Shown one piece after another: positions 1-11,780 of a DNA stretch of 64,000 nucleotides. Source of the stretch: Centroberyx gerrardi (lineage: Eukaryota > Chordata > Actinopteri > Beryciformes > Berycidae); contig NC_136003.1 of the NCBI RefSeq assembly GCF_048128805.1, positions 29,415,565-29,479,564 of the forward strand, read 5' to 3'. A program made the position numbers and the translations under genes. Numbering within the stretch: the first letter of the stretch is position 1; the number at the start of each line of letters is the position of its first letter. The notes under the pieces were generated by a model. The model did not search any database and had not been told where the DNA came from. It was given only the letters and a program-made list of their open reading frames with translations.

Positions 1-103
1 TGGTGAACTTTGACCTCATCATAAGGTAAACAACCACAAATATGAACACAATCTGTCCTCATATGACTTACATCAGTTTGATGCTACTAATTTAAATTAT
101 AAA

Positions 104-455
104 AATGTACACCACCTGATTGAATGTTCTATGTTTTTCATTCTCTTAAAGCCATTTTTTATCTAAAGGCTTCTGCTTAAATACTTTCTATACTAAATAC
201 TAAAGACAAATGAAGTTGATCCTATGTATGAATTTCTTTCCAAAGCCTTTGCCTTTCCATCAAGGCGAAGGGCGGCTGCTTTAAAGAATCTAAAATATAA
301 GATAGTTTTGATTTGTTTAACACTGTTTTGGTCGCTGCATAATTCCATTTGTGTTATTTCACAGTTTTGATGTCTTGATGACTATTATTCTAAAATGTGA
401 AAAAGTGGTAAAGATAAAGAAAAATGTGGTGAGTCCAGACTTTTGACTGGTAGTG
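104..455 (-). mobile_element. MITE-like element, copy 1 (inverted relative to copy at 1327)
   Basis: This stretch is the reverse complement, with scattered changes, of 1327-1695. Its right end reads CAGACTTTTGACTGGTAGTG, the terminal inverted repeat of the family; the left terminus is degraded. There is no coding capacity, so it is a non-autonomous DNA transposon relic. Confidence 0.7.
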
Positions 456-640
456 AATATCAGCCTAAAAATGGTGGTAAATTGTATTTCTCCAATAAAA
501 AGGCGGGTGAAGTGAGTTTACATCCCAGATCCAGGCAGGTAAAGGTGGATGAGGTTATTATGGTCTGTTCATGGCACACTGCTTTCTATCAGGACCACAG
601 CTAGGGCATTATTAGACTGAGATGACAAGAGTCTGCGTGT

Positions 641-709
641 GTGTATGAGTGTGTGTGTGCGTGTGTGTGTGTGTGTGAGTGTGAGAGAGAGAGAGAGAGA
701 GGGAGAGAG
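641..709. repeat. (GT)n followed by (GA)n microsatellite
   Basis: An interrupted GT run passes directly into an uninterrupted GA run. It lies just upstream of a low-repeat block (720-940). Confidence 0.9.
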
Positions 710-719
710 ATGCGGCAGC

Positions 720-940
720 CAAATTGACAAGGGAGATTTTCCGCTTCAGATGTCACCTACTTGTTTATCAAAGTGTCTGTAATCACACCGCCTCCCCGAG
801 AAAATGGAGCTGCCTATCCTTCCAAGTCCTAATCACACTAACCAATTTGTCTATCCAGCCAATTAGGCCTCAGAAGAGTCTCGACACGCTGCACATTTTC
901 TGTCCTCCAAACAGATTTTCCTCGACAGATATGGCATCCT
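720..940. other. Low-repeat block, possible noncoding conserved element
   Basis: A 220-bp block free of simple repeats inside repeat-rich DNA. It contains a TCF/LEF-like core (TTTATCAAAG near 762) and homeodomain-type AATTAG/AATCAC words. The reading frames here are short and not gene-like. Calling it regulatory is inference; a cross-species alignment would decide. Confidence 0.2.
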
Positions 941-950
941 GAACTCAACC

Positions 951-990
951 CCCCCCCCCCCCCCCCCCCCCCTTCCCTCCCCCCCCCTCC
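951..990. repeat. Poly(C) tract with C-rich extension
   Basis: About 22 consecutive C residues, then TT and further C runs of 3-7. This gives long G runs on the minus strand (G-quadruplex or i-motif prone) and is a likely site of sequencing length error. Confidence 0.85.
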
Positions 991-1326
991 TGGTGAAAGA
1001 CAGCCCTTGACCCCCGCTGTCACCAGGACCCCTGTAAATGTCACCTTAGCCGTCCGGGGATGCGCCCGCCCGATGGGGGAAAAAAAACGTGACGGAGGTG
1101 ATGGGTTTCTTTTCTTTCTTTTTTTTTTTCCCCGGCTAACATTTCCAGCCGTCTGCCGGTGAAAGGGCCTCGCTGCTTGGGCCTCACCTTTGTCGTCTGA
1201 CATTTCTCCTTTGCTGTTCTGAAAAGGCGTCTTGTCACTCCGTGTTTCCGACATTTAGGGGGCATCAATTCAGTCAAGACTCAACGGCAAAGTCGCTGCA
1301 CCGAAACTTCCAAACCCGCTGACATG

Positions 1327-1695
1327 CACTACCACTCAAAAGTTTGGAAACACAGGCATTTTTCTTTATTTTTACTGTTTTTCACATTTTAGAATAATAG
1401 TAAAGACATCAAAACTATGAAATAACACAAATGGAATTACGCAGCGACCAAAAAAGTGTTAAACAAATCAAAACTATCTTATATTTTAGATTCTTTAAAG
1501 TAGCCGCCCTTTGCCTTGATGGAAAGACAAAGGCTTTGGAAAGAAATTCACACATAGGATCAACTTCACTATTTATATTTGTCTAAGAAACACATTTCAA
1601 GCATTTAAGCAGAAGCCTTTAGATCAAAATGGGTTTAAGAGAATAAAAAACATAGAACATTCAATCAGGTGTGTCCAGACTGTTGACTGGTAGTG
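1327..1695 (+). mobile_element. MITE-like element, copy 2 with both terminal inverted repeats
   Basis: It starts CACTACCACTCAAAAGTTTG and ends CAGACTGTTGACTGGTAGTG. The ends are imperfect inverted repeats of roughly 25 bp enclosing 370 bp without a reading frame. It is the intact counterpart of 104-455, about 870 bp away in opposite orientation. Confidence 0.75.
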
Positions 1696-2399
1696 TAAAT
1701 AGATACATTTCCTGGGAATTAAGAGGAGCAAGATATTATTATTTGGTGAATGTGATCAGTGTGATTAGACATATTTGTTTACTTGTTTATTCCTGGGCTC
1801 CGCACAAAACATAAAAACAAGACATAAAACTTAACATTTGCTTTCATTGCACAACATTTCATTACATTGCTTATTGTAGAACAGTCCGTTCAGTGCACAG
1901 AGAAAGGAGAGAGGGGACAAAGGCAAAATTTAAATATCACAATCGACAAAAAAGAAAGAAAAAAGAAAGAACATAGAGAGAAAGAATGCTTCTGATGTGA
2001 TTCTAGTTCTGTCTCATCCCAGCCACTCAGATTCCTTATCAGCGTAGAAAGAACATTCAAATCAAGTCAATTGTTTTGGATTTGCACATTTTATACAACA
2101 ATGTGCAAGTGAAGAGTTCGGTTCCAAAATGAGATCCATCATTAAATCAAATGACTCCCACTCTCTCATACTGACTGTCTGCATGAAAGTTAAGCACATT
2201 ATGGGTTATAGCTACAGGCTGCCACTGACTCTGTTGCTTCCCTAAAATGTAAAAAAAAAAAAAAGGTCATAAATAAACCCAGAGCACCATGGGAAAATGA
2301 GGAGCACAACTCACTATACAGTATGAGTGTTGACTAGAACCAGGAAGAGACATTAATTCTGTTTTAAAGTCCCGACACGGTTATCAGTTTATTTCTGAA

Positions 2400-2668
2400 A
2401 TTGGATTCTTTTATTGTTTTTTTATTCCTTGCTTTTTCTTAGAACTGGTATTTGACTTCTCTTATTTATATTTTTTATCTTATTTCTTCCTTTACTCTAA
2501 GTCTCTCTCACACTTTATTTTATTGCTTGCACAATTTGTTTTATATCTATATTTTATCTGTATTTTTATTTTTTAACAGTTTTTTAATTTTCATGTGAAG
2601 CACATTGTATTGGATTTGTTTGCACGAAATGTTCTAAATAAATAAAGCTTGATTGATTGATTGATTGA
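2400..2668 (+). mobile_element. LINE 3' end with (TTGA)n tail
   Basis: A T-rich region ends in a GTGAAGCACATTG-like motif, an AATAAATAAAGC stretch, and a (TTGA)4 tail. This is the usual 3' end of L2/CR1-type fish LINEs (family inference). No ORF2 remains. Confidence 0.5.
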
Positions 2669-3488
2669 CAGTATTGAAGTTAGAAGTTATTTTTAGACAA
2701 TCGCTTATAAAATAGAGTTCGTTTGAGGACAGAATCGACATCATTATGATCAAGTAGTTATTTCACCAACACCACAGTCTGTTCATTGTTGGGAAAGTTG
2801 TAAAGTTTGAAAAGATCTTGATGAAGCACAACTGTGTACTTTTCTCTTAGACGTCTGCAGTTGTAATGTAGGGCAGCCGCCGAACTCCACAGAGAGACGA
2901 GGGACAAATCCTATTTCACAAGATCGCAGCTTCCAACAAGCCATGGCTGCTTCTCTTTGTGTCTGGTTTCAGAGCGGCCATCTTTCACATCTGATCTGGC
3001 TCCTGCATAAAATGTGAAAGACACAAGTGCGTCGTTGGGTAGATAATGATTGTATTTCTTAATGAAGAAATAACAGGAGTATAATAACATAATAGAATAA
3101 CAGGAACAACAGAGTTCTGTTTAACACTAGGCCGTCAGAACAGTTTTTATTGTCTGTTTTCACTGAGTCTGTAGACAAGCTTGTCTGATGGGTTCATTGT
3201 ATTTTTATATATTATGACAATTCAGTGAACATAAATGTTTGTGTGCATTCATGCTACCAGAACCAATAATACTGGTTAATACTGGAATTCCTATGTACAG
3301 AAATATTTACCAAAACCTACTCTTCGTACCACACAATGCCACAACTCCTATTCTTCATTTAGGTTCGGTTATATTCTGAATGCCACAATAGTTCCACAGA
3401 CTTGGATCAAGTGCTTCATAATCCCAATAAACAATAGAAACCGTGTGTTGTAAAATATGTATGAAAAACCTATTCTACCTCAGAGAGA

Positions 3489-3523
<35 letters not shown>

Positions 3524-3524
3524 A
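3489..3524. repeat. (GA)n microsatellite
   Basis: GA repeat with a single AA interruption. Confidence 0.9.
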
Positions 3525-3630
3525 AATCACAGTTTGCTGAGTTTTTGATGGGAGAGTCAGCCACTGTTCTTTCTTTCAATTCCAATATATTTCACCCATG
3601 AAGGAGGCAGCCTTGATTTCTCTCCAACTG

Positions 3631-3633
<3 letters not shown>

Positions 3634-3676
<43 letters not shown>
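3634..3676. repeat. (CA)n microsatellite, left part
   Basis: A pure CA run that stops exactly at the terminus of the transposon copy at 3677. A second CA run starts right after that transposon, so this may be one array split by the insertion. Confidence 0.9.
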
Positions 3677-3679
<3 letters not shown>

Positions 3680-4059
3680 GGTTACACCAATATATTGGTT
3701 TGCCGATTTTGCCCTTTTTTATCAAAAGTCAGATATGGTCCAGTGAGTGTGGTCCTCCTCTGATATGATGCAGTTTGATTTATTACATATTTATTGCAGA
3801 ATTGATCAATACTACACTTGATGTCTAAGATGTTAACCTGAATTGATCAGATGTTTTCTTCTTCTTTTTCTTCTTCTCTGCTTATTTTATCATCCTGGGT
3901 TTCAGTGGAGAGTTTTAGTATCTTGTGGTCTAAATTCTGAGGCATGAAAATTTAAAGATTGAAAGAATATCAGCACAAAATACTGGTTATTATCAGCAGC
4001 TTCAATCCTAAAAACAGCATCAGTATCGGCCTTCAAAAACCCATATGGGTCGAACCCTA
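3677..4059 (-). mobile_element. Family A hAT-like MITE, full copy in a CA array
   Basis: It begins TAGGGTTACACCAATATATT and ends CATATGGGTCGAACCCTA, which are inverted termini. The interior matches the other family A copies, including the words for disappearing strings such as ATATGATGCAGTTTGATT and TTTCAGTGGAGAGTTTTAG. The family occurs about 14 times in this window. No coding capacity is left. Confidence 0.8.

Positions 4060-4061
<2 letters not shown>

Positions 4062-4118
<57 letters not shown>
4062..4118. repeat. (CA)n microsatellite, right part
   Basis: CA run starting two bases after the transposon end at 4059; probably the other half of the array at 3634-3676. Confidence 0.9.
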
Positions 4119-4125
<7 letters not shown>

Positions 4126-4852
4126 TTAGTGAATAATGAGCAGTCCGACACAGGGGCTTGTTATAATGGTAATGACTCTTGTGATAAAATCCCAGACATC
4201 CTCAGCCACTTGTACATCTGCCCCCACACAACAGAGGGTAAATATTTATCCGTCATATTGGAAAGTCATTAAATGTTGACTAGGAGCCTGACTCAAACAG
4301 CCTCCACCCGGCAACACATTCAGACTCACGCTCCTTTTCCTCATTATTCACAAAAAAATGCTTTGAAAACAGGCGAGAGCGCCGGCGTGCGAGGGGAAGC
4401 TCATCTGAACACCCAGGAATTTGCAAATATTAAAATTCATGTTTGCTGTAAGGAAACCAGATTTATGCTGCTTCGCTAAACAGCGCAACATTGTAATAAT
4501 GATGGGCTTTATTAAACCTAATGGAGCGAGAGAAACTATATGAGATTCATGTAATATTTGTTCTGAGGAAGAGAGAAATGTGAGCAGTGGATTACACACT
4601 TCTGCATGACAGATTTGGCCATTGTCTTCCCAGTAGGTCTGTAGATTCAATGCTTTACTCCAGTCACATATATATATTTGCTGCTAGTGTGAATACAACG
4701 CACATTATTCACATTGTGTATATAAACTGTAAATACACATATTAGTTTTGTGTGCATTTCCATATTCGTTCTCATTTGCATATATCTCGAAAGTCACTTA
4801 TTCATCCTGCATATATATCTTTTTACTCTTTGTCTCAGTATATCTACTGCTG

Positions 4853-6393
4853 TTAAAGGAATAGTTCACTCAAAAATGAAAATTCGGCCAAACCGGTAGT
4901 TTTGTTTCTGCTAATTCGCTTGCAGTTCTCCTCGTTCTCGTATCTCGGGTGCACGCAAACGTGAGCTAGAGTGGTGATTTCAGCTAAATAATGGTGTAAA
5001 TGTCGGTCTTTTCAAGTCACTTTGGGATCGGTTGGCTTATGCTGGACAAGCTGCATGGAGCCATTTTATGGTTATTTTCCGTTCTTTTTTTCACCGTGAA
5101 GTCAAGTCAAGTCAGGTCCCCAGCAACCTCAATTGTTTTGGAGAAGGCTTCTACGCCGCTCCGCTGTGGAGCTCAGGACGCTGTATCATACCCGGCGCTA
5201 TGGGCGGGCCTGCAGAGCTTCTGTGCCCCCCCAGAGAGTTTGCATAATACATTTTATAGCAGAAACTACTACTACATTTATATAGAAACTACTCGAGTGC
5301 AGAAACTACTCGAGTATAAACTTGGCCGTGATATACCATACGTGCACTGCTTCAATCACCAACTTCATTTAGTTATTATTCATGCCATGTCAGTTGAGCT
5401 GAGGAGGTTTTCCATATCTGCAATCTACAAATTCTTTAGAAAACCCACAATATCAATTCACTACAAAGGCCAAACTTTAAAACGCTCGTTGGATCAGCGG
5501 TGGATCGGTCATTTGGCGACAGTATCGATCATCATTGACAATTTCGATGATATTTCAACTGTACGTGCACATGGAAGCCGCGGGTCTCCTTCGCGCAATT
5601 ACGCAGCTGAGCTTCAAGTTCATAGCTCAGCTGATCCAGAGGATTTTATCTCTGTTGCAGCCCCCGAATCGCATGCTACAAGCCGAGAACATGGACTCGT
5701 ATACTGCTGTAACACTCGTTAACAGTGCGTCGGGATGCATTGGGGCAACTTCGCAATGAGACAGAATTATCTGCATTACGGAACAGCGGCCAACGATGCC
5801 ACAACGACAACTGGGCCGAGAAAGCGTGTTGTAAACCAGAATCTACGGGACTATGTAGTGGAGAAAAGTGTTGGACAAAACAAAACAAATGAAAAATCTG
5901 AGCTGGAGAGGTTGTTTTATAGTGTTGTGGATGCAGTGCATGGAGAGCTGTGTGTGTGTTTTGGTGAGCGCAACAGCCACTGGCTGCCTTGGACCCGGAG
6001 GCCCACAGAGAGACATGGATATAGTTAAAGTAAAACCTCTACTGGAGCTACTGGAGTATCGTGGGCCGCCAGTTCCTTGTCAATAAAGTGAGTGAAACTT
6101 CCTATATGATTGGGCAATATTGTTAATCGTAGGCTATTGAAATCACAGTGGAATTGTTGTAGCAAAAGTAGGTTGTCTTATAGAAAATGTGATTTAAAAA
6201 AGCGGTGAAAATGTTTTTTGATGTCATAATTAGGCCCCCCCCCCCCACGAAAATGAAATGCCCGTCCACTGGTTTGCTTCTGCCGCCGGGTCTGCGCTGT
6301 ATGGACTAACAAACTGCACCCGAGTTTCAGCTGGCATGGGGGTGAGGAGATAATGACTGAATTTTCATTTTTGGGTGAGCTATTCCTTTAATG
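4853..6393 (+). mobile_element. Composite DNA transposon with 33-bp inverted termini
   Basis: The left end TTAAAGGAATAGTTCACTCA, continuing into AAAATGAAAATTC, is repeated inverted at the right end (GAATTTTCATTTTTGGGTGA, then GCTATTCCTTTAA). This terminus is a very common teleost repeat. The interior carries a broken hAT-type transposase (5280-6086), so either the termini belong to that element or a hAT copy inserted into a shorter MITE. Confidence 0.7.
5280..6086 (+). pseudogene. Degenerate hAT-superfamily transposase fragment
   Basis: Translated pieces read like the central and C-terminal parts of hAT/ZNF862-like transposases: a frame with IPYVHCFNHQLHLVIIHAMS and SLDQRWIGHLATVS (about 5330-5550), a shifted frame with ILSLLQPPNRMLQAENMD (about 5535-5710), then another shift into NLRDYVVEKSVGQN and an FGERNSHWL motif (about 5835-5985). 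At least two frameshifts and no N-terminal domain: it is dead. The family assignment is from motif recognition, not from a search. Confidence 0.65.
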
Positions 6394-6490
6394 CTGACAC
6401 TTTTATTCCAACATTTCCACTTAAAATGTTTGAACTGTCAGTTGCATTGTGGTTAAAGTGCTTATTGTTGTGATTTAAAAACAAAAAAAA

Positions 6491-6656
6491 CTGTCTCCAT
6501 CTTTGTTGCTCGGTGTTTCTGCACTGCACTTCCCAGAGATCACCTGTCAATCAAACAGTGTGGGCGGAGCTTGGATTTTCTGTTGATGCAGTTTGAGTTT
6601 CTTCTTCGTCTGTTCAGCCATGGTGGCTATCGCTGCTCATGCTAACTACCCAGTTT
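6491..6656 (+). repeat. Repeat B, copy 1
   Basis: A 165-bp segment containing TCAATCAAACAGTGTGGGCG and GTTCAGCCATGGTGGCTATC. It recurs at 37449-37640 (same strand) and 61915-62085 (inverted), with a fragment near 51338. The copies are highly similar, so the family is fairly young. Type unknown. Confidence 0.75.
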
Positions 6657-7077
6657 AGAACAGACAATGGAAAAGCTTTATGAACTGGATATAGTTTGAA
6701 TCACTGTTGTTATCTTATAACAATCAGCTTTAGACAAAAACAGAAATCTATTGATATTAAAATGCTGCAGAGTATTGTTTTAACATCCCCATTTTGCTGT
6801 ATTCTTATTTATATGCTATTTTTCTTGCTGCAATGACCCAACTTCTCCACGGAGATCATTAACGATTGATCTCATCTAATCTCGTTTTATCTTATTGACT
6901 CCACGCTTTTGCAAATTTCACATGAAAGTTATCAGTTTGCATGTTTGACACCCTCCTGCTGCCGGTGAGTCTTCTGAGTCTCCAAACAAATTAACAAGAT
7001 GTTCTGTGATTCCAGCTGTTTTCTTCTCGGTTCCAAGCAAAATCCCTTTGTTTGTGTGCTCAGCTAGCAACCTAACC

Positions 7078-7079
<2 letters not shown>

Positions 7080-7112
<33 letters not shown>

Positions 7113-7128
7113 ACACATACACACACAC
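7080..7128. repeat. (CA)n microsatellite
   Basis: CA run with a short interruption before CATACACACACACG. Confidence 0.9.
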
Positions 7129-7729
7129 GTAGCTGGCCAAGGAGCCCGGGGCATCTGGGACTTGGATTAGAAGCCATAACAGGGAGATGGAGGAGGGATT
7201 ACTCTGCCTGCCTTGTTTCAACCTCCCTGCCTCGGTCTGTGTGCATGAGAGAGAGGAAGAGGAGAGAAAAAGAAACACGAAGGCTGAATGTTTTGGCTCA
7301 ACCGTCAGCGGCGTAATTGGGAAATGACAGAAACCTCCCCGAAAAAACACCGGAGCTGAGACACAGCATCATTCCAACTGTTTGAAACCAGCAGCAGAAA
7401 TTAACCTTGATGATCCTTCAGCGAAACGCCACTTCCCCTCAGCAAGTCTCCCGATCGCAGGAAGAACCACGGCGGCAGATCTCTTGGCGCCATGAAGTTC
7501 GTCCTCATGCTGAAGTAGAGTTTTGTTTCTGACTCTGACCAGCAGCCTGCAGTCATTTCTCTGGCATCTTTCAAACACACGGAGACACCGTGCTCCACCG
7601 CACGTCTAGCCAAGTTGTCTGTTGCTACACAAATATCTGTAATAACTAAACACACACCAAGCTGGTAGTGAAGAGTAGGATTAGACCACAATATTGATTC
7701 CTTTTATTATTATATTGTTTGTGGGGGAG

Positions 7730-8130
7730 GGAGTATGTATGGAGCCGTGTCCGTCCATCTGTCAAACGTCTCAGACATTACTGCTCTGATTTTGACAAAA
7801 CTTGGAAGACTGTTGGCGCTCTGTTCCAGCATTTACAAAACTAAACTGATTGGCCTGATGCTGGCGCTTTAATTAAAGGTCCAATGTTGTAACTTAAATG
7901 TGATTTTTCAGACACCACCGGGCTGATTTTGATGAAACTTGGAGGGATTACACATCGCTGTGTTCTGGTGTTTTAAAAATGACACTGATTGGCCTGATGG
8001 GGGCGCTGTGATTAAAGAGACAAAATTTGTAACTTTGGAAGGCCATAACTGCTACACCGTGAGTCTGATTGACAAGAAACTTGGTCTTCTCACTCTACAC
8101 CTTTGCATCTTTGACCATATCACATCCGCC
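7730..8130 (+). repeat. Degenerate tandem repeat, unit about 150 bp
   Basis: The phrase TGATTTTGA(C/T)(A/G)AAACTTGGA recurs at about 7789 and 7925, each time followed by AACTGATTGGCCTGATG or CACTGATTGGCCTGATG and a GGCGCT word. A third diverged unit follows, and a related single unit lies at 11280-11420. No coding function is visible. Confidence 0.6.
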
Positions 8131-8362
8131 ATAATGAACTTTCTACCATCTTGAAATTATTTTCCCCTAACACGGAGGGGGAGGGGGGCACAAATGCCAA
8201 AAACGGCATGGCATATTACATATTTGGCCATAAATCAATGACTGTCTGTCCAATCATCTTAAAACTGTTTTTAACAAAACTGTTGCACCATGTCTATTTT
8301 TTTCTGCAGTGGCCAATCAAATGCATGAACACTAAGATGCATCATTCCCACAAGTTCAGTCA

Positions 8363-8518
8363 AAATGCTGTTTCAGAGGCTTTTCCACCCTGATGAGAAT
8401 AAAACTCTGGGGGAGACAGTGAATACTTGGACTTTTTTTAGTTTTAGGTGCAAAAATTGTCATATTTAAAAATATTCAATATTGGCACAAAATATCAGCC
8501 TTCAAAAAGCCATATAGT
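8363..8518 (-). mobile_element. Family A MITE, truncated copy
   Basis: Matches the internal and right-terminal part of family A (ATGCTGTTTCAGAGGCTTTT, then ATATCAGCCTTCAAAAAGCC). The left half is absent. Confidence 0.65.
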
Positions 8519-9714
8519 TTGTTTTTACAATGCATGACCATTGCACTGCAACTTTTTGTGTGTCTTTCATGTATGAACAACTGGATCAATAAATAATAAG
8601 ATTAGGAAGTTTGCTGATACAGTAGAGCCTCATCAGCAGGTAAAGTTATGGTAGATTCTTCTAGAATTATAGACTTCTTATACTTCTTATTATAGACATC
8701 TTTTTACACACTGATGGGTTGTGTCTGGTCTGCACTCACACACACCTCTCTTTTTTCTCCTTTCTTCTCATATAAAAATGCGTCCATGCACACAAATCTC
8801 AATCTTCTCAATAGTTTACCTAGTGTAGATTTTGATAGCAAATTCGTGTGGCGGAAGATAATGGGATGATGGATAGTCAGTGTGGATGGAGTGGTGTGTT
8901 TCATAATAGCTGAGCTGATGGTGCAGCAGGAGAGGCTGTGACTCGCTGAGACTTCGGTGAGACATTTTGTGCGCCGACTGCAATGAATGCAAACGAGCCC
9001 GACTCCTGCCTTTGAACTCGTTCGGCTGCTGCCTCAAAAGTTGCAGCAAATGACAGCAGAATACTGGAAAATAAAAAAAGCCATCCTGGATCTCAATGGG
9101 GCTAACCTGATTAAATGAAGGTTAAATAAAAGAATGGCTGACAGGTTTACAGCTGTCAAGACGTCAGTCCTGTCTGCTGCACCAGACAGCACTGACTTAA
9201 TTTCACCTCCGGGCCCGACTGCTTTCAGCTGCTCAGCGTCAGAGGAGACAGTTCTGCTGCAGCCTGTTTCAAACCTATCTGACGCACGATTTCTGAGCAA
9301 AGTTCTGCGTAGAGTCTATCTCCTCTTTCAAAAGAACTTGTGATTAAATCAAATTAACACTCAGTCAGCTTGGATGTTAAGTCTCACTCTTACCTTATAT
9401 TAAGCCAAGTACTAACTAAGTACAACTGCCTGAGATGGGGACGGTTCAAATCCCTCACATTTGGTCGCACCTCCTCAAATAAGAAAAGTGAGAGAATTAC
9501 GTGTTCCCAGCCTGAAGGAGGCATGACTACAAACAGGCAGTAGTGTGGTAAAGAGAGGTAAATATTCTTTTTTTATTTGGACTTACTGGTCCACAAATAA
9601 ATGAGCAACAAATCAATGTAGCCATCGTTAGCTGGCCAAATATAATTTTTTTTTTACCTTTGTATGTTGTCTCTTTTTTCGATATTTCTTATTCCCACTT
9701 CCAAAACAAACACA

Positions 9715-9716
9715 GC

Positions 9717-9741
<25 letters not shown>
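9715..9741. repeat. (TC)n microsatellite
   Basis: Pure TC run. Confidence 0.9.
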
Positions 9742-9748
<7 letters not shown>

Positions 9749-9799
9749 TCAAAAATCACTCTTCCACTTTGCACTCCCCTGGAGGCCTGGAGAGTTTCC

Positions 9800-10025
9800 G
9801 TTGTGTTGACATGCAGCGCTTTTCTGTTGCTTTTTTTTGTGGTTTGCGTGTGTTTTTGACTTTGCGTCATTTCTGAATTTGCAGCGCGTTTCCTGCTGAT
9901 GTATTTGCTTTGGGTTTTCGTATGCGTTTTTTAATTTGCAGCGTGTTTCTCCTAAAGCAATTGCTTTGCGCCATTCTAGTGCGTTTGCACCCTTCGGCCA
10001 CCATACTTTTCTGATGGAGACAAAA
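9800..10025. mobile_element. Probable DNA-transposon relic
   Basis: Contains three diverged repeats of a TTTGCAGCG(C/T)GTTTC phrase and ends in a GTTTGCACCCTTCGGCCACC motif that I associate with a dispersed fish repeat. No frame. Assignment is tentative. Confidence 0.35.
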
Positions 10026-10527
10026 TTTAACAGATGCAATTTAAAATGTAGTTAGGTAAAATACAAGTATATATGTCAAAACATACTTAAGTAAAATTCC
10101 TGACTACAAAAAATACTCAACGAGATACTCAGTTACAGTAACAAGAGATAAATAGAAGTGAGTAATAGATCAAAATGTATAGACATAGAAAAGCACCGCA
10201 CATCTTCCCTTTGGGCTGCGTTTGGCCCTGCTGGGTTACTGCATGCCACAGGCTCCAGGCTGCAGGAGAGAGCAGAGACGTCACTTTAAGTCAGCGTGGG
10301 GAGATTGTGGCCTGTTGGCTCGGCAAACTGTTGTAAGGCGTCTTCCAACATCCCGCAGATTAAGATCTTATGGTTGATGGGGAGGGGGGGCTCATCGCGT
10401 CCCCCCAGGGAACACTGCAGATTTACCCGCTGGTTTAAATGCGGTCGAAACGCGAGCCAACAGCGTCATCCTCCACTCTCTTCTCACACTGTCACTCTAC
10501 TCTCTCTCTCTATCTGTGTTCCTCTCC

Positions 10528-10657
10528 CTGTAGGGATCAGACGGAGAAGGCATCGAGGTGAAGTGTATCAAAACGTCCCGGAGTCGAACACAGAGGACGG
10601 GATGGAGAGACAGAAGCAGAGAGCAGAAGAGGAGCGAGCTAATGCCCTCGCTGTCGG
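10528..10657 (+). other. Exon-like segment of unknown status
   Basis: A CTCTCTC...TCTCCCTGTAG acceptor-like end at 10532-10533 is followed by about 125 bp open in two frames and a TCGGTAATTT donor-like site near 10657. One frame is strongly basic then acidic (RRRRHRGE, then RQKQRAEEERANALAV). I find no partner exon and no recognisable family, so this may be chance or a noncoding element. Confidence 0.15.
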
Positions 10658-11279
10658 TAATTTATTCATGTAAGAAGTTGCATGAATTGAACATTTCAGA
10701 AACACCAAACCCCCCCCAAAAAAAAATTCCACTGGAAAAAAAAGGTTGAGATCTCTGTCTAGACCATTACATCCCACTGCACACCGAGGACTATACGCTC
10801 ATCACGGCTGACAAATCGACCTCCGATGCAATGTTCTCCCACTGGAGTTTATGAAAGTTCACTCTCATCTTTCACCAGGTGTGTTTTTTTCCTGTTGAGT
10901 CATACCGCGAGCTGTCGAGAAAATACTCACCGTCGAGCTTTATCCAATAAACTCTTGTTTACTTTAATGGACACGGGGCCCCGCTCTTGAATCCAGGAAA
11001 TGCAAACTGCTCTGTGAGGACACGTCGGTGGGGAGAAATGATGCAATCATCCTGTTCCGACCAGAAAGGCTTTATGTTCGGAGCGGGTACGAGACGCACG
11101 CTTTGACTGAAAGCAGGCTGTGTTTTACAGCCGGCGGTGCATCATCGCTTCGGCGTCGGAGAGTCCTTAACAAGCACTTCCTGTACCCTCAGCCTGAAGA
11201 CGTATGAACACATGATGGGGCGTGATGTCAGAGCTCTGCTGAGGAAATGGACCGTTAGCTTTCATTGCTGGGACTATGG

Positions 11280-11420
11280 ATTAGCCTCCGTCCGGTCATT
11301 GGTTCGGTCGTCTGTCTGTCGATATCTCAGATGTGACTGGATTTTCACGAAACTTGGGGGATTGGTGCATCTCAGTGCAGAGTTAAGGCATTTTCAAAAT
11401 TACACTGATTGGCCCTAGAG
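11280..11420 (+). repeat. Single diverged unit related to 7730-8130
   Basis: Shares CACGAAACTTGGGGGATTGG-type and TTACACTGATTGGCC words with the tandem array at 7730-8130. Confidence 0.5.
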
Positions 11421-11474
11421 GTCAAAATTACAGGTCAAAATTAAGAATTTTAAGTCTTATCTTCCGCACCACAA

Positions 11475-11780
11475 GTTTTAATTTATTTTTATAGCACCAT
11501 TCATACTCAAAGTGCTTTACATAAAATAAATGGATTAAAACAATTACAAGCAGAAGCCAAATTTTCTTGCAAAATTATCAGTAAGTACCAGTACCAGTAA
11601 TTTGTCTAGTAAAATGACATTAAGAAAGAATCAAAGAATGAAAGAAAGAAAGAAAGAGCCAACACTTCACAATGATCAACTCAATAAAATGACATATTAA
11701 ACAAAAAAAGAAAGAAAGAAAGATAAAATATAGATAAAACATGTAAAAGAAAAGCAAATCAAAGTGCTTTACATAAGAGT
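11475..11780. mobile_element. LINE/SINE-type 3' tail fragments with GAAA repeats
   Basis: The phrase CAAAGTGCTTTACATAA occurs twice (about 11508 and 11760), the typical 3' end of several fish retroposons, with short (GAAA)n runs between them. Confidence 0.4.

Noticed and set aside
838-1277. Overlapping minus-strand frames around the poly(C) tract
   Set aside because: Composition is driven by poly(G) and poly(A) runs; no splice context or known motif.
4990-6090. Live transposase gene
   Set aside because: At least two frameshifts and no complete catalytic core; only a relic.
10296-10673. Plus-strand 125-codon frame
   Set aside because: Kept only as a low-confidence exon-like segment. The full frame runs through a (TC)n polypyrimidine stretch and has no recognised product.
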